Of a stretch of DNA of 64,000 bases, positions 9,439-18,120 are shown piece after piece (position 1 is the stretch's first letter; every line of letters begins with the position of its first letter). A model generated the notes under the pieces. The model had not been told where the DNA came from and searched no databases. It was given only the letters and a program-made list of their open reading frames with translations. Made by a program: the position numbers and the translations under genes. The DNA is from Hellea balneolensis DSM 19091 (lineage in GTDB: Bacteria; Pseudomonadota; Alphaproteobacteria; Caulobacterales; Maricaulaceae). The stretch covers positions 828,858 through 892,857 of the forward strand of contig NZ_AUAC01000003.1 in NCBI RefSeq assembly GCF_000428525.1, in the 5' to 3' direction.

Positions 9439-9535
9439 GAAAAGCCCCAGGTTAAGGTGTGTGCTACATAGTTACATTTTGAATAGCAGGCCCATATGGC
9501 AAATTCACACTAAATTCGCGTTAACAGGGAAAAGT

Positions 9536-10576
9536 CTATGCGGATTCCCCGCGAATACGGTGAAGACCGTCTAAAGAGGCTTTGAATGGGTGACGTTTTC
9601 TAAAGATATGCCGTCCCGCAATTTCAGCCTTTTTTGTTACCGAACTATGGACGTGACGCTCTTTAACAAGCTCGGCGATGACATTGACGAGATTATAGTC
9701 ATGCAACACCCGCTCACGGGCTTCGATGATTGCCGGGAGACGTTTTTCATAGAGGCCTTGTGATATACTATCTCTGATAATGCGCTCCGCACCATCAACA
9801 TCAAAAATATCAATCGGAATGATGGCCCCTTCAGGGAAGTAATCACTGATATTTGGCGGGCCATAATAGAAGGGTAAGCAATAAGCGAGAAAGCAATCCG
9901 CAATCTTTTCTGTCCAGTGATGCGGCTCAATGTGATTTTCTATAGCAATATGATAGCGAAAATCATCCATGGCTTCGGCTTTGTTGGAAACTGGATTTAT
10001 TCCGCGCCCAAAGAGATGAAGCTCGCCTCCGAGGCGGCGTTTAAGCTCCATGATGCAATCATAACGCTGGGCATGGACTGTATGAGACATACGTTTATTG
10101 CTACAAACTGTTGAAATGTCGTGCTTCTTTAAAATTGGCGGCTGAGCATTGAAATTATCGACATCGATATAATGGGTATCACCCTCAGACATCGGGCGCC
10201 CATAAAACCAGCGTAGAGGCGGCGTTTGGAATATCTGATTCGGATGTTTAACTAGCCTTGGGTCTTTTGCCGTAAGGACATGCCCGAATTGCTTAAGAAA
10301 ATGCGGCCCGTCTATGCGGATAGAAGACGGTTCTGTTGTAATTAGAAGTGTGTTCTCACGGGGGCAGTCAAGAATTTCGATGCGGTTGATTTTCTTCTCA
10401 CCCGCCAAAGGCGGAAAACCTTCATAAATGACAAGCCAGTCATAGCCCCGATAATCTAAACCAAAATGAAATTTAACGTCTCCGATAACGGGCTCGCGCT
10501 TTGGAAAAAGCGATAACCACAGAGCGGGGTCTTGATCAGGGGGTGTCTTAGCAAGAAATTTGACGTGGAGAGTCAT
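9536..10576 (-). CDS. glycosyltransferase family 10 (fucosyltransferase-like)
   Basis: A 346-residue protein whose C-terminal half matches the GT10 alpha-1,3/1,4-fucosyltransferase pattern. This comprises YHIAIENH, then WTEKIADCFLAYCLPFYYG (residues about 216-235) and PPNISDYFPEGAIIPIDIFD. These contribute the GDP-sugar site in characterised members. No membrane segment is present, so it is cytoplasmic or peripheral. The frame extends 44 codons upstream into the neighbouring glycosyltransferase, but ATG 10576 lies 7 nt after that gene's stop and is preferred. Probably decorates a surface glycan; the acceptor and the sugar donor are unproven. Confidence 0.8.
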   Translation of the reverse strand: MTLHVKFLAKTPPDQDPALWLSLFPKREPVIGDVKFHFGLDYRGYDWLVIYEGFPPLAGEKKINRIEILDCPRENTLLITTEPSSIRIDGPHFLKQFGHVLTAKDPRLVKHPNQIFQTPPLRWFYGRPMSEGDTHYIDVDNFNAQPPILKKHDISTVCSNKRMSHTVHAQRYDCIMELKRRLGGELHLFGRGINPVSNKAEAMDDFRYHIAIENHIEPHHWTEKIADCFLAYCLPFYYGPPNISDYFPEGAIIPIDIFDVDGAERIIRDSISQGLYEKRLPAIIEARERVLHDYNLVNVIAELVKERHVHSSVTKKAEIAGRHIFRKRHPFKASLDGLHRIRGESA

Positions 10577-10583
10577 AGCGCGC

Positions 10584-11312
10584 CTATTGCCAATGCTCGG
10601 CAATCCACGGCGTTGGTTTAACGTGCTTATATATTTTCTTGTACCATGGAGCCGGCCATATCCCCATGGCCGCTTCATCTTGATCGGGCTTGCCAGTGAA
10701 AGCCACAATCCGTGTGTCTTCAGGGAGTTGGGGTGTTTTGAAAAAGTTCATCGGCCATTTTGGCATCAATGTGTGCTTGAAACTCGCGCACCAGAGCTTT
10801 GGCCAGAACACCATATCTTCAATGTCTTTGGAGATATAGACTTGCTCTATGCGGTAAGCTTCTAGGATGGGATCAGGATTGTTCTGAATGTCATCATAAA
10901 TATGTTGATACTTACCGACAGGAAAACGAAAGCAGGATGTATTTCCAATGCCTTTTCCTATTTGGGTCCAATTCTCAATCACGCAAAATCGTCCGGGTTC
11001 ATAATCAAACAGCTCATCGAGATTGCCCGTAATGACTAAATCCAGATCAAGGAATAACACATCTCCCTCAAGGTCTGTGAGCGGGTATTTCCACATAGTG
11101 AGTTTCCGCCATGGTGTCAGGGCAAGATTCTCAGGCAGGTCAATGTCTGGAATGGGCTCAATCTGCACATCTGCATTTATGCCGGTGCCATCATCTGTAA
11201 AGCAAACGAGCCGCGTCTTACGGCGTGTCTGACGCTGAATGGCATGATAAAGCCGATTTACAAAATCAGGGCCATAACGTGTGCCCCATTTCATGCAGAT
11301 AATGGTTTGCAT
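10584..11312 (-). CDS. putative glycosyltransferase (GT8/GT-A-like)
   Basis: A 242-residue GT-A-fold-like protein. It opens IICMKWGTRYGPDFVNRLY. A DxD-type metal/nucleotide-sugar motif (FLDLDLVITGN) lies near residues 90-100, and a conserved WPAPWYKKI segment near the C-terminus. It resembles bacterial 'glycosyltransferase family 8-like' proteins often found beside capsule or LPS genes. The upstream TTG at 11315 is possible, but ATG 11312 is preferred. It sits 14 bp after an M28 peptidase gene and 7 bp before a GT10 gene, so the three form one unit. Donor and acceptor are unknown. Confidence 0.72.
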   Translation of the reverse strand: MQTIICMKWGTRYGPDFVNRLYHAIQRQTRRKTRLVCFTDDGTGINADVQIEPIPDIDLPENLALTPWRKLTMWKYPLTDLEGDVLFLDLDLVITGNLDELFDYEPGRFCVIENWTQIGKGIGNTSCFRFPVGKYQHIYDDIQNNPDPILEAYRIEQVYISKDIEDMVFWPKLWCASFKHTLMPKWPMNFFKTPQLPEDTRIVAFTGKPDQDEAAMGIWPAPWYKKIYKHVKPTPWIAEHWQ

Positions 11313-11326
11313 CAAAGTAAAAGTCT

Positions 11327-12988
11327 TTACTTCAACATTTCATCACGCAGCGCACGGAACTCTGTGCCTTCATACCAATTCGGCCAGTCACTTGAATTCG
11401 CAATGCCATAGCCGAGTTCGAATAATATCTCAGTGCTTTGCTCAATACCGGATAGATCCCAGCTATTGTCATATTCATCGCCAGGCTTGTGATAGCGCTC
11501 CTTTGTGTATTCTTTGCCGAAATCTTCCCCGTAAGTCAGGCCATTTGTGACGTGGTCATTGCCCGGGTCTGAATAGAGCATTGGAACCCCCTTTTTGGCG
11601 AGGCTGATATGGTCAGAGCGGTAATAATATCCGGCTTCTGGCTTATCGTCGGGGACAATGTACATATCGCGTGGTTCGAGGACATCTTTAAGGCGATCTT
11701 CGAGCTCGGACGCCCCAAAGCCGATGACTTTCATGTCCTTGGTTTTTCCAAGCGGCAGAATGGCGTCAATGTTAATGCCAGCGACTGTTTTTTCTAAAGG
11801 GACAATCGGGTCTTCGGCATAATAGGCTGATCCTAACAAACCGCTCTCCTCGGCTGTGACAGCCACAAAAAGTGCAGAGCGTTCAGGCGCGCCTTGCTGC
11901 ACGAAAGCTTCTCCAATTTCGATAATCGAGGCTGTGCCTGTGGCATTATCAACAGCGCCATTATAGATTTTGTCATCGCCGGGAAGGTTTTCATTCTTAC
12001 CTAAATGATCCCAATGCGCCATGTAGAGCACATATTCGTCTGGATAGGTCGTACCTTTGATGCCCCCCGCAACATTACGGCTTTCGACGGTTTTAACATT
12101 TTGGTTTATAGTCGCATTCAGAGTTAAGCCTTCCATCGGGACGGGCTTAAAGCCTTTTTTGACGGAGTCGGATTTCAGAGTTGCGTAATCCAAACCTGCG
12201 GCACCAAACAATTTTTCCGCTGTGTCCTTGTGCCACCATCCCTCAAGGATAGTGCGTGAGGCGCCGCCATCCGGCCTGACCAGATCATATTGCGCGCCTG
12301 TCCAGGAACCGGAAACAACGTCCCATCCATAGCTTGCAGGTTCTGTTTCGTGAATGACGATTGCGGCGGCGGCACCTTGGCGGCCGGCTTCTTCATATTT
12401 ATATGTCCATCGGCCATAATAGGTCATGGCATTGCCTTTAAACAGCGTCTCGTCTTTGGTAGCAAAGCCAGGGTCATTGACGAGCATAACGACTGTTTTT
12501 CCTTTGACGTCGAGTCCCGCATAGTCATTCCAACCATATTCTGGTGCGACTACGCCGTAACCTACAAAAACGACATCGCTGTTTTCAATGGTTTGGCTCG
12601 CTGCCAAACGTTTGGTCCAATAGACCGCGTTGGTTGTTTGGTCAGCTTTCATAAGCGTTTCGCCGTCTTTGTTGATGCTCATGGAAGAGGTGGGCAGCAC
12701 TTCGGTTTCCGTAAGCTCTACAGGCTGGAAATAAGTGCCATTATCACCCATGGGAGCAAGGCCAGCGGCTTTCATTTCATCTGCGATGTATTGCGATGCA
12801 GCTTGTCCGCCTGGCGTTCCGGGTGCGCGGCCTTCAAATTCGTCAGACGCCAAACGCTCAATACGGCGGCCTATGTCTGCGGCAGATGCAATGGCGGGTT
12901 TTGTAGTCGTTTCGGGGGTTACAGCGGGTTCACAAGCTGTAACAAATATCAATGAGGCACTTAAGGCCAATAGACTAAGGCGAGTCAT
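11327..12988 (-). CDS. M28 family metallopeptidase, lipoprotein
   Basis: A 553-residue exported zinc aminopeptidase-like protein. The signal peptide ends in a lipobox FVTAC (Cys about 19 from the chosen start). It carries a PA domain insert at roughly residues 130-270. The M28 core begins with MAHWDHLG (first ligand, near residue 325), continues with VDNATGTA (bridging Asp) and AEESGLLG (catalytic and metal Glu), and ends with SDHISLAKKG. ATG 12988 has GGAG 6 nt upstream, whereas the in-frame ATG at 13000 lacks a good site. First gene of an operon with two glycosyltransferases and divergent from a second M28 gene. Confidence 0.9.
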   Translation of the reverse strand: MTRLSLLALSASLIFVTACEPAVTPETTTKPAIASAADIGRRIERLASDEFEGRAPGTPGGQAASQYIADEMKAAGLAPMGDNGTYFQPVELTETEVLPTSSMSINKDGETLMKADQTTNAVYWTKRLAASQTIENSDVVFVGYGVVAPEYGWNDYAGLDVKGKTVVMLVNDPGFATKDETLFKGNAMTYYGRWTYKYEEAGRQGAAAAIVIHETEPASYGWDVVSGSWTGAQYDLVRPDGGASRTILEGWWHKDTAEKLFGAAGLDYATLKSDSVKKGFKPVPMEGLTLNATINQNVKTVESRNVAGGIKGTTYPDEYVLYMAHWDHLGKNENLPGDDKIYNGAVDNATGTASIIEIGEAFVQQGAPERSALFVAVTAEESGLLGSAYYAEDPIVPLEKTVAGINIDAILPLGKTKDMKVIGFGASELEDRLKDVLEPRDMYIVPDDKPEAGYYYRSDHISLAKKGVPMLYSDPGNDHVTNGLTYGEDFGKEYTKERYHKPGDEYDNSWDLSGIEQSTEILFELGYGIANSSDWPNWYEGTEFRALRDEMLK

Positions 12989-13070
12989 AATCTGCTCCAT
13001 ATAATTCTTTTCGGTTGAAAACCGCTCGGCTCTCTCTAATCATAGCGGCAAGAAAATAAAAGGTGAAACT

Positions 13071-14516
13071 ATGCGTGCATTTGTAATCTCTCTTCTGGCC
13101 AGCACAGCTTTAATAGCGTGTTCAGAGGTCACGCAAGTGGTCGATGACGCTCAGGCACAAATCGAAACTAAGACGAAGCGTCCTGTATTTGAGGCTTCGG
13201 CAGAGGGTTACACGCGCAGTTCTGAAGTAGATCAGCTTATTAAGGCCTCTCTGAAAAGCACATATGCCTATGACATCACAGAATCATTGACCACAGAGAT
13301 CGGTCCGCGTGTTGGCGGTTCACCCGAGGAAGCAAAAGCACGCCAATGGGCTGTGGCTAAGTTCAAAGAGATTGGTCTTGAAAATGTTCGAATAGAACCT
13401 TTCATGATGCCTTATTGGGAGCGCGGTATTGAAACTGCCGCAATTGTATCGCCCAATCCACAACAGCTCTTCATCACATCACTCGGCGGTTCAGTGGCTA
13501 CGCCGCCTGAAGGAATTGAAGCTGAAATTGCTTATTTTCCAACATTTGAAGATTTAAAAAATGCGCCAGAGGGCGGACTTGATGGAAAAATCGTCTTTAT
13601 TTCAGGGCGAATGAAGAAAGCACCAGACGGGGCGGGATATGGTCCAGCTAACCAAAAACGCCGCCAGGGTGCGACCGAGGCTGCAAAGCGAGGCGCAATA
13701 GCCGTCGTCATTCGCTCTGTTGGAACAGATAGTCACCGTTTCCCGCATACAGGCATGATGCGCTATGCCGATGACATAAAGAAAATTCCGATCGCGGCCT
13801 TGTCCGCGCCTGATGCAGATCAGCTTGAGCGGACATTAGGCCGTGGTGAGACGATGACCCTAAAAATGACAATGACGCCGCAATGGAAGGGACAAACTGA
13901 GTCTGGCAACGTGATAGGTGATATTGTGGGGTCAGAAAAACCTGAAGAGATCGTTTTGATCAGTGGTCACTTGGACTCTTGGGACTTGGGAACAGGCGCG
14001 ATAGATGACGGGGCTGGCATTGGAATTTCCGCCGGTGCCGCGCAGGTACTTATTGAAAGCGGACTTAAGCCTAAGCGCACCATACGTGTTGTCGCTTTTG
14101 GCGCGGAAGAGGTCGGCCTTCTTGGTGGTTTCGCTTATGCGAAAAAGCATAAAGGAGAGAGCCTCAATAAGCACGTTCTTGCAACTGAGTCGGACTTTGG
14201 GGCAGAGCCGCCTTATGAAGTGTTGTCAGGCGTTCGAAGCGGCAAAGCCGTTATTGAGGATATGGCTAAGGCCCTTAATCTTCCTATGTCTGGCCGCGCA
14301 ACTAATGGCGGGCCAGATATTGGTCCAATGTCGCGTGAGGGCGTGCCAACCATGCGCTTCCAACAAGAGGGCACGGATTATTTCGATTTGCACCACACGC
14401 CAGACGATACTTTTGATAAGATCGACGCAGATGATATGGCCAAAAATACAGCTGCCTTCACGGCAATGATTTGGATGGCATCCGAAGCTGAAACTGATTT
14501 TAGAGGGGATGAATAA
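13071..14516 (+). CDS. M28 family peptidase (carboxypeptidase Q-like), lipoprotein
   Basis: A 481-residue exported M28 peptidase. A lipoprotein signal with Cys17 (LIAC) is followed by a PA-like domain and then the zinc core: SGHLDSWDLGTGAIDDGAG (ligands His and Asp, near residue 300), FGAEEVGLLG (catalytic Glu pair) and FDLHHTPDDT (final His). The arrangement resembles plasma glutamate carboxypeptidase. The stop codon overlaps the ATG of the M20 gene by one base (TAATG). The divergent neighbour is another M28 lipoprotein, so the locus looks devoted to peptide scavenging. Confidence 0.9.
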   Translation: MRAFVISLLASTALIACSEVTQVVDDAQAQIETKTKRPVFEASAEGYTRSSEVDQLIKASLKSTYAYDITESLTTEIGPRVGGSPEEAKARQWAVAKFKEIGLENVRIEPFMMPYWERGIETAAIVSPNPQQLFITSLGGSVATPPEGIEAEIAYFPTFEDLKNAPEGGLDGKIVFISGRMKKAPDGAGYGPANQKRRQGATEAAKRGAIAVVIRSVGTDSHRFPHTGMMRYADDIKKIPIAALSAPDADQLERTLGRGETMTLKMTMTPQWKGQTESGNVIGDIVGSEKPEEIVLISGHLDSWDLGTGAIDDGAGIGISAGAAQVLIESGLKPKRTIRVVAFGAEEVGLLGGFAYAKKHKGESLNKHVLATESDFGAEPPYEVLSGVRSGKAVIEDMAKALNLPMSGRATNGGPDIGPMSREGVPTMRFQQEGTDYFDLHHTPDDTFDKIDADDMAKNTAAFTAMIWMASEAETDFRGDE

Positions 14517-15793
14517 TGAAGATGAAACTATTACTTGCCGCGGCTCTTGTTGCAATGGCGCCAGTGGCTCAGGCTGAAACATTGATGGATGTTTACAAAC
14601 ATCTCCACGCAGATCCTGAACTGTCTTCTATGGAAACGGAAACTGCAGCTTATCTCGCTAAGCGCATGAAAACGCTTGGTTTTGATGTGACTGAAAACTT
14701 CGGCGGAACAGGAGTTGTGTCCGTTATGAAAAACGGTCCCGGTAAAACCATCATGATCCGAGCGGATATGGACGGCTTGCCTGTGAAAGAAAATACAGGG
14801 CTTCCTTATGCCAGCACAGTGGTCAAGAAAGACCGCTTTGGGGATGAATGGCCCGTCATGCATGCTTGCGGTCATGACATTCACATGACGACATTTTTGG
14901 GAACCGCTCAAGAGCTTGTCGCCAATAAAGATCTATGGTCGGGTACGCTTGTAATGATTCTGCAGCCCGCTGAAGAAATCAGTCATGGCGCTAAGGATAT
15001 GTTGAAAGCAGGACTGTTTACTAAATTTCCTCGCCCCGATTACAACCTTGCGCTCCACGCTAATTCAGGCATGCCTGCGGGTATGGTGGGTATTACCTCA
15101 GGCTATGCACTGGCCAATGTCGATTCGGTTGACATTACTGTAAAGGGTGTTGGCGGCCATGGCGCTTACCCTCAGACTACGAAAGACCCTATCGTCTTGG
15201 CCTCACAAATCGTTCTGGCTTTGCAGACTATTGTGTCGCGTGAGGTTGCGGCGCAAGATTCTGCCGTTGTTACGGTTGGGTCTATTCATGGCGGAACAAA
15301 GCACAATATCATCGGCGAAGAGGTGAAGCTACAGCTCACAGTGCGATCTTACTCTGATGAAACGCGCGATATGTTAATGGCATCTATCAAGCGTATCTCA
15401 GAAAATATGGGCCGCGTAGCGGGATTGCCCGAAGACAAACTTCCTATCGTTGAGATCAAGGATGAATATACGCCTGCGGCTTATAATAATCCTGATCTTT
15501 CCGCCAGAGCCATGGAAACTATGGCGGAGGTCATTGGCGCGGAAAATGTTGTTGTGTCCGCTCCCGTAATGGGCGGAGAGGATTTTGGACGTTATGGCCG
15601 AACAGAGCCGAAAATTCCAGGGATGATTTATTGGCTCGGTGCTGCAGATCCAGCGGAAGTAAAAGCGGCTAAAAAGGCAGGTAAATCTATGCCTTCACTG
15701 CATTCACCCTTCTTCAAACCTGATGCCGCCGCAGCCATCCCAGTAGGTGTCGATACAATGACTGCAACGGCTGTAAGCCTGTTTAACGAGTGA
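14516..15793 (+). CDS. M20 family amidohydrolase/peptidase, periplasmic
   Basis: A 425-residue M20D-type hydrolase with a Sec signal peptide (residues 1-20, ending PVAQA). The metal-binding motifs are RADMDGLPV, HACGHDIH (about residue 116), QPAEE and a closing MGGEDFGRYG. The family includes hippurate hydrolase, IAA-amino-acid hydrolases and N-acyl-amino acid amidohydrolases. A periplasmic copy coupled to an M28 peptidase suggests release of free amino acids from acylated or dipeptide substrates, which is inference. Translation is coupled to the upstream gene through TAATG. Confidence 0.9.
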   Translation: MKMKLLLAAALVAMAPVAQAETLMDVYKHLHADPELSSMETETAAYLAKRMKTLGFDVTENFGGTGVVSVMKNGPGKTIMIRADMDGLPVKENTGLPYASTVVKKDRFGDEWPVMHACGHDIHMTTFLGTAQELVANKDLWSGTLVMILQPAEEISHGAKDMLKAGLFTKFPRPDYNLALHANSGMPAGMVGITSGYALANVDSVDITVKGVGGHGAYPQTTKDPIVLASQIVLALQTIVSREVAAQDSAVVTVGSIHGGTKHNIIGEEVKLQLTVRSYSDETRDMLMASIKRISENMGRVAGLPEDKLPIVEIKDEYTPAAYNNPDLSARAMETMAEVIGAENVVVSAPVMGGEDFGRYGRTEPKIPGMIYWLGAADPAEVKAAKKAGKSMPSLHSPFFKPDAAAAIPVGVDTMTATAVSLFNE

Positions 15794-15910
15794 CTTATAT
15801 CAGTTTCACTGCGTTATACCAAAATTTTGATATAACTTTGGTTCCAATGTTAGGTGATTTTCTGCGTTAGATGACCTCCTGCGCCGACTAAAAACTTCTA
15901 GACTTTCTCT

Positions 15911-15932
15911 GATATGCATATAATTGCATATC
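15911..15932. promoter_or_regulatory. inverted-repeat operator GATATGCA-N6-TGCATATC with embedded TATAAT
   Basis: A perfect 8-bp inverted repeat whose 6-base spacer reads TATAAT, placing a consensus-like -10 box inside an operator. It lies 22 bp before the start of the nitronate-monooxygenase-like gene. The same half-site (ATATGCA-N6-TGCATAT) recurs at 21541-21560 upstream of the SDR/acyl-CoA operon. No clear -35 is visible. The cognate repressor is not identified in the window. Confidence 0.6.
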
Positions 15933-15954
15933 AAAATTAATTTGAGGATATCAC

Positions 15955-16908
15955 ATGTCATTGCCGCCGATCTTGCAAAATCTTGAACTGCCTGTTGTTG
16001 CTGCCCCTATGTTTATCGTGTCAGGGCCTGATCTTGTCATAGCGCAGTGTAAGGCGGGCATTGTTGGGTCATTCCCGGCGCTTAATGCGCGCCCCGCTGA
16101 AGAGCTTGAAAAATGGATTGTACGTATCAAGCTTGAGTTGGAGCAATATCAGAAAGATAATCCGGATAAAAAAGTTGCGCCTTTTGCGGTGAACCAGATT
16201 TGTCACCCGTCCAATAATCGTCTTGAGCATGATACGGAAATTTGCCGGAAGCATGAAGTGCCGATTATCATTACAAGTCTTCAGGCGAACCAAGATGTTT
16301 ACGACGCCACGCACAGTTATGGCGGCATCATTCTGCATGATGTAGTGAATATCCGTCATTCAAAGAAAGCGCTGTCTATGGGCGCTGATGGCCTTATCGC
16401 TGTGTGTTCAGGGGCCGGGGGACATGCGGGGCGATTGTCGCCATTTGCGCTTATTCCTGAAATTCGTCAGTTCCATGACGGGCCGCTCTTACTGTCAGGC
16501 TCTATTGCTACAGGGGGGTCTATTGCAGGAGCTTTAGCTATTGGCGCGGACTTGGCTTATATCGGCACGCGCTTTATCGCCTCCAAAGAAGCCAATGCGG
16601 AAGACGGCTATAAGCAGGAAATTATTGATAGTTCGGGCGAAGACATCATCTATTCCAGTCTCTTTACGGGCGTCCATGGTAACTACTTAAAAGGCTCAAT
16701 CGAGAAAGCCGGTCTTGATCCGAACAATTTACCAACGGCGGATAAGTCCTCAATGAATTTCGGTTCAGGCGGTAATACGGATGCAAAAGCCTGGAAAGAT
16801 ATTTGGGGCGCAGGGCAAGGCGTTGGCTCTGTTCATGATGCGCCGTCCATGCAGGATATCGTTGATCAGTTTAAAGCAGAATATGCAGAGGCTAAGGGCC
16901 GTATTTAA
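15955..16908 (+). CDS. NAD(P)H-dependent flavin oxidoreductase / nitronate monooxygenase family
   Basis: A 317-residue FMN-dependent TIM-barrel protein of the 2-nitropropane dioxygenase family. Visible landmarks are the N-terminal PVVAAPMF, the flavin/phosphate-binding CSGAGGHAGR (about residues 152-161) and LSGSIATGGSIAGALAIGADL. Members oxidise alkyl nitronates or act as enoyl reductase-like quinone reductases; the substrate here is unproven. GAGGA precedes the ATG by 6 nt. It is monocistronic, with an inverted-repeat operator just upstream that is shared with the SDR operon 5.6 kb away. This hints at a common role in acyl or alkanoate metabolism. Confidence 0.88.
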   Translation: MSLPPILQNLELPVVAAPMFIVSGPDLVIAQCKAGIVGSFPALNARPAEELEKWIVRIKLELEQYQKDNPDKKVAPFAVNQICHPSNNRLEHDTEICRKHEVPIIITSLQANQDVYDATHSYGGIILHDVVNIRHSKKALSMGADGLIAVCSGAGGHAGRLSPFALIPEIRQFHDGPLLLSGSIATGGSIAGALAIGADLAYIGTRFIASKEANAEDGYKQEIIDSSGEDIIYSSLFTGVHGNYLKGSIEKAGLDPNNLPTADKSSMNFGSGGNTDAKAWKDIWGAGQGVGSVHDAPSMQDIVDQFKAEYAEAKGRI

Positions 16909-17033
16909 TCTCGATAAATTCCCCTGTAAGAGGTGTAATTAAATAAATTGCTTCATTGCCACTAAGTTAGCAATCCGTTAAACCCTCACCGAGTCTATTT
17001 ATACGGCTCGCCTAATTTCTATGGAGGAAGAAT

Positions 17034-18107
17034 ATGAGAGCGAATTGGTTTAAGGGGATTGTCATCCTCGCCATACTGGCTCTCTTGTGGGCACTGTTCA
17101 CGGCACCTAAACGGTCAAAATCAATGGGTGAAGACATCCGTGGGTCATTGGCTGCTGCTGGTTTTACAGACACACAAGTTGAGATGAATGGTAATGTCGC
17201 GACTCTGACGGGTGAAGCCGCCAGTGACGCCACGAAGAACGAGATTGGTAAAGTTGCGACTGAAACCAAATGTTCTAAATGTGAAGACAAGAAAACATGG
17301 CATGAGGTCAAAAACGATATCACTGTGAAGGCAGCTCCGGCTATTCCGACACAATCGCCATATACGTTTTCAGCTATCAAAAGTGATGATGGAAGCGTTG
17401 TCTTAAACGGTTGGGTACAAAACCAAGACCAACGTGACCGTGTCATGGCAAGAGCCAAAGCGGCCTACGGAACTGTGACTGACAGAACCGTTCTTGTCGC
17501 GAATGGTGCGCCTAATGCGGATTGGGAAATGGTTCTCAATCAGAACATTGATGATCTTAAGCTTCTCGACACAGGGCGTTTTGCCATGAGAGACGCCGCG
17601 TCAAACATTACGGGTGAAACCGGCGTTGTAGACTTAAGAGACGCTATTGCTGCCAGAGCGGCAAGCCTTACAGGTTACAATGGGTCGGCAACAATTAAGC
17701 TCACGGCTCCGGCAACAGGTGAAATTAAAGATATCGAAGTTTGCCAGACGCTGCTAGACGACCTTAAGCGTGGTAAGAAAATTAACTTTGCCTATGACAA
17801 AGCTGAAATTCGCGGCGCTGAGAGTTTTGATCTCTTAAATTCGCTGGCGTCAGCGGCTAATCAGTGTTCCGCTTTCAAAATCAATATTGAAGGCCACACA
17901 GATGCCGATGGTGCTAACTCATATAATCAGCGTCTTTCCGAAGCTCGTGCTAATCTCGTCGTAGCCTATCTCTCTGAGAATGGTGTCGAAAGATCCCGCA
18001 TGAGCGCTATCGGTTATGGCGAAACAAAGCCAATCGCTGACAACACAACAGATGCCGGAAAAGCTCAAAACCGGCGTATCGAATTTATCGTGACAGAATC
18101 CGAGTAA
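17034..18107 (+). CDS. membrane-anchored OmpA family protein with BON-like modules
   Basis: 357 residues. A single N-terminal hydrophobic segment (residues 6-24) without a clear cleavage site suggests an inner-membrane anchor. Residues 30-200 contain two or three short repeated modules resembling BON domains (GDIRGSLAAAGF-like helix, then NGNVATLTGEA strands). The C-terminal 110 residues are an OmpA-type peptidoglycan-binding domain with the NFAYDKAEI, IEGHTDADG and QNRRIEF motifs. GGAGGA lies 7 nt before the ATG. It is followed after 13 bp by a membrane-anchored HhH/DUF2853 protein, so the two are probably one operon. Role in envelope organisation is inferred. Confidence 0.85.
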   Translation: MRANWFKGIVILAILALLWALFTAPKRSKSMGEDIRGSLAAAGFTDTQVEMNGNVATLTGEAASDATKNEIGKVATETKCSKCEDKKTWHEVKNDITVKAAPAIPTQSPYTFSAIKSDDGSVVLNGWVQNQDQRDRVMARAKAAYGTVTDRTVLVANGAPNADWEMVLNQNIDDLKLLDTGRFAMRDAASNITGETGVVDLRDAIAARAASLTGYNGSATIKLTAPATGEIKDIEVCQTLLDDLKRGKKINFAYDKAEIRGAESFDLLNSLASAANQCSAFKINIEGHTDADGANSYNQRLSEARANLVVAYLSENGVERSRMSAIGYGETKPIADNTTDAGKAQNRRIEFIVTESE

Positions 18108-18120
18108 GGAGACAGAGAAA

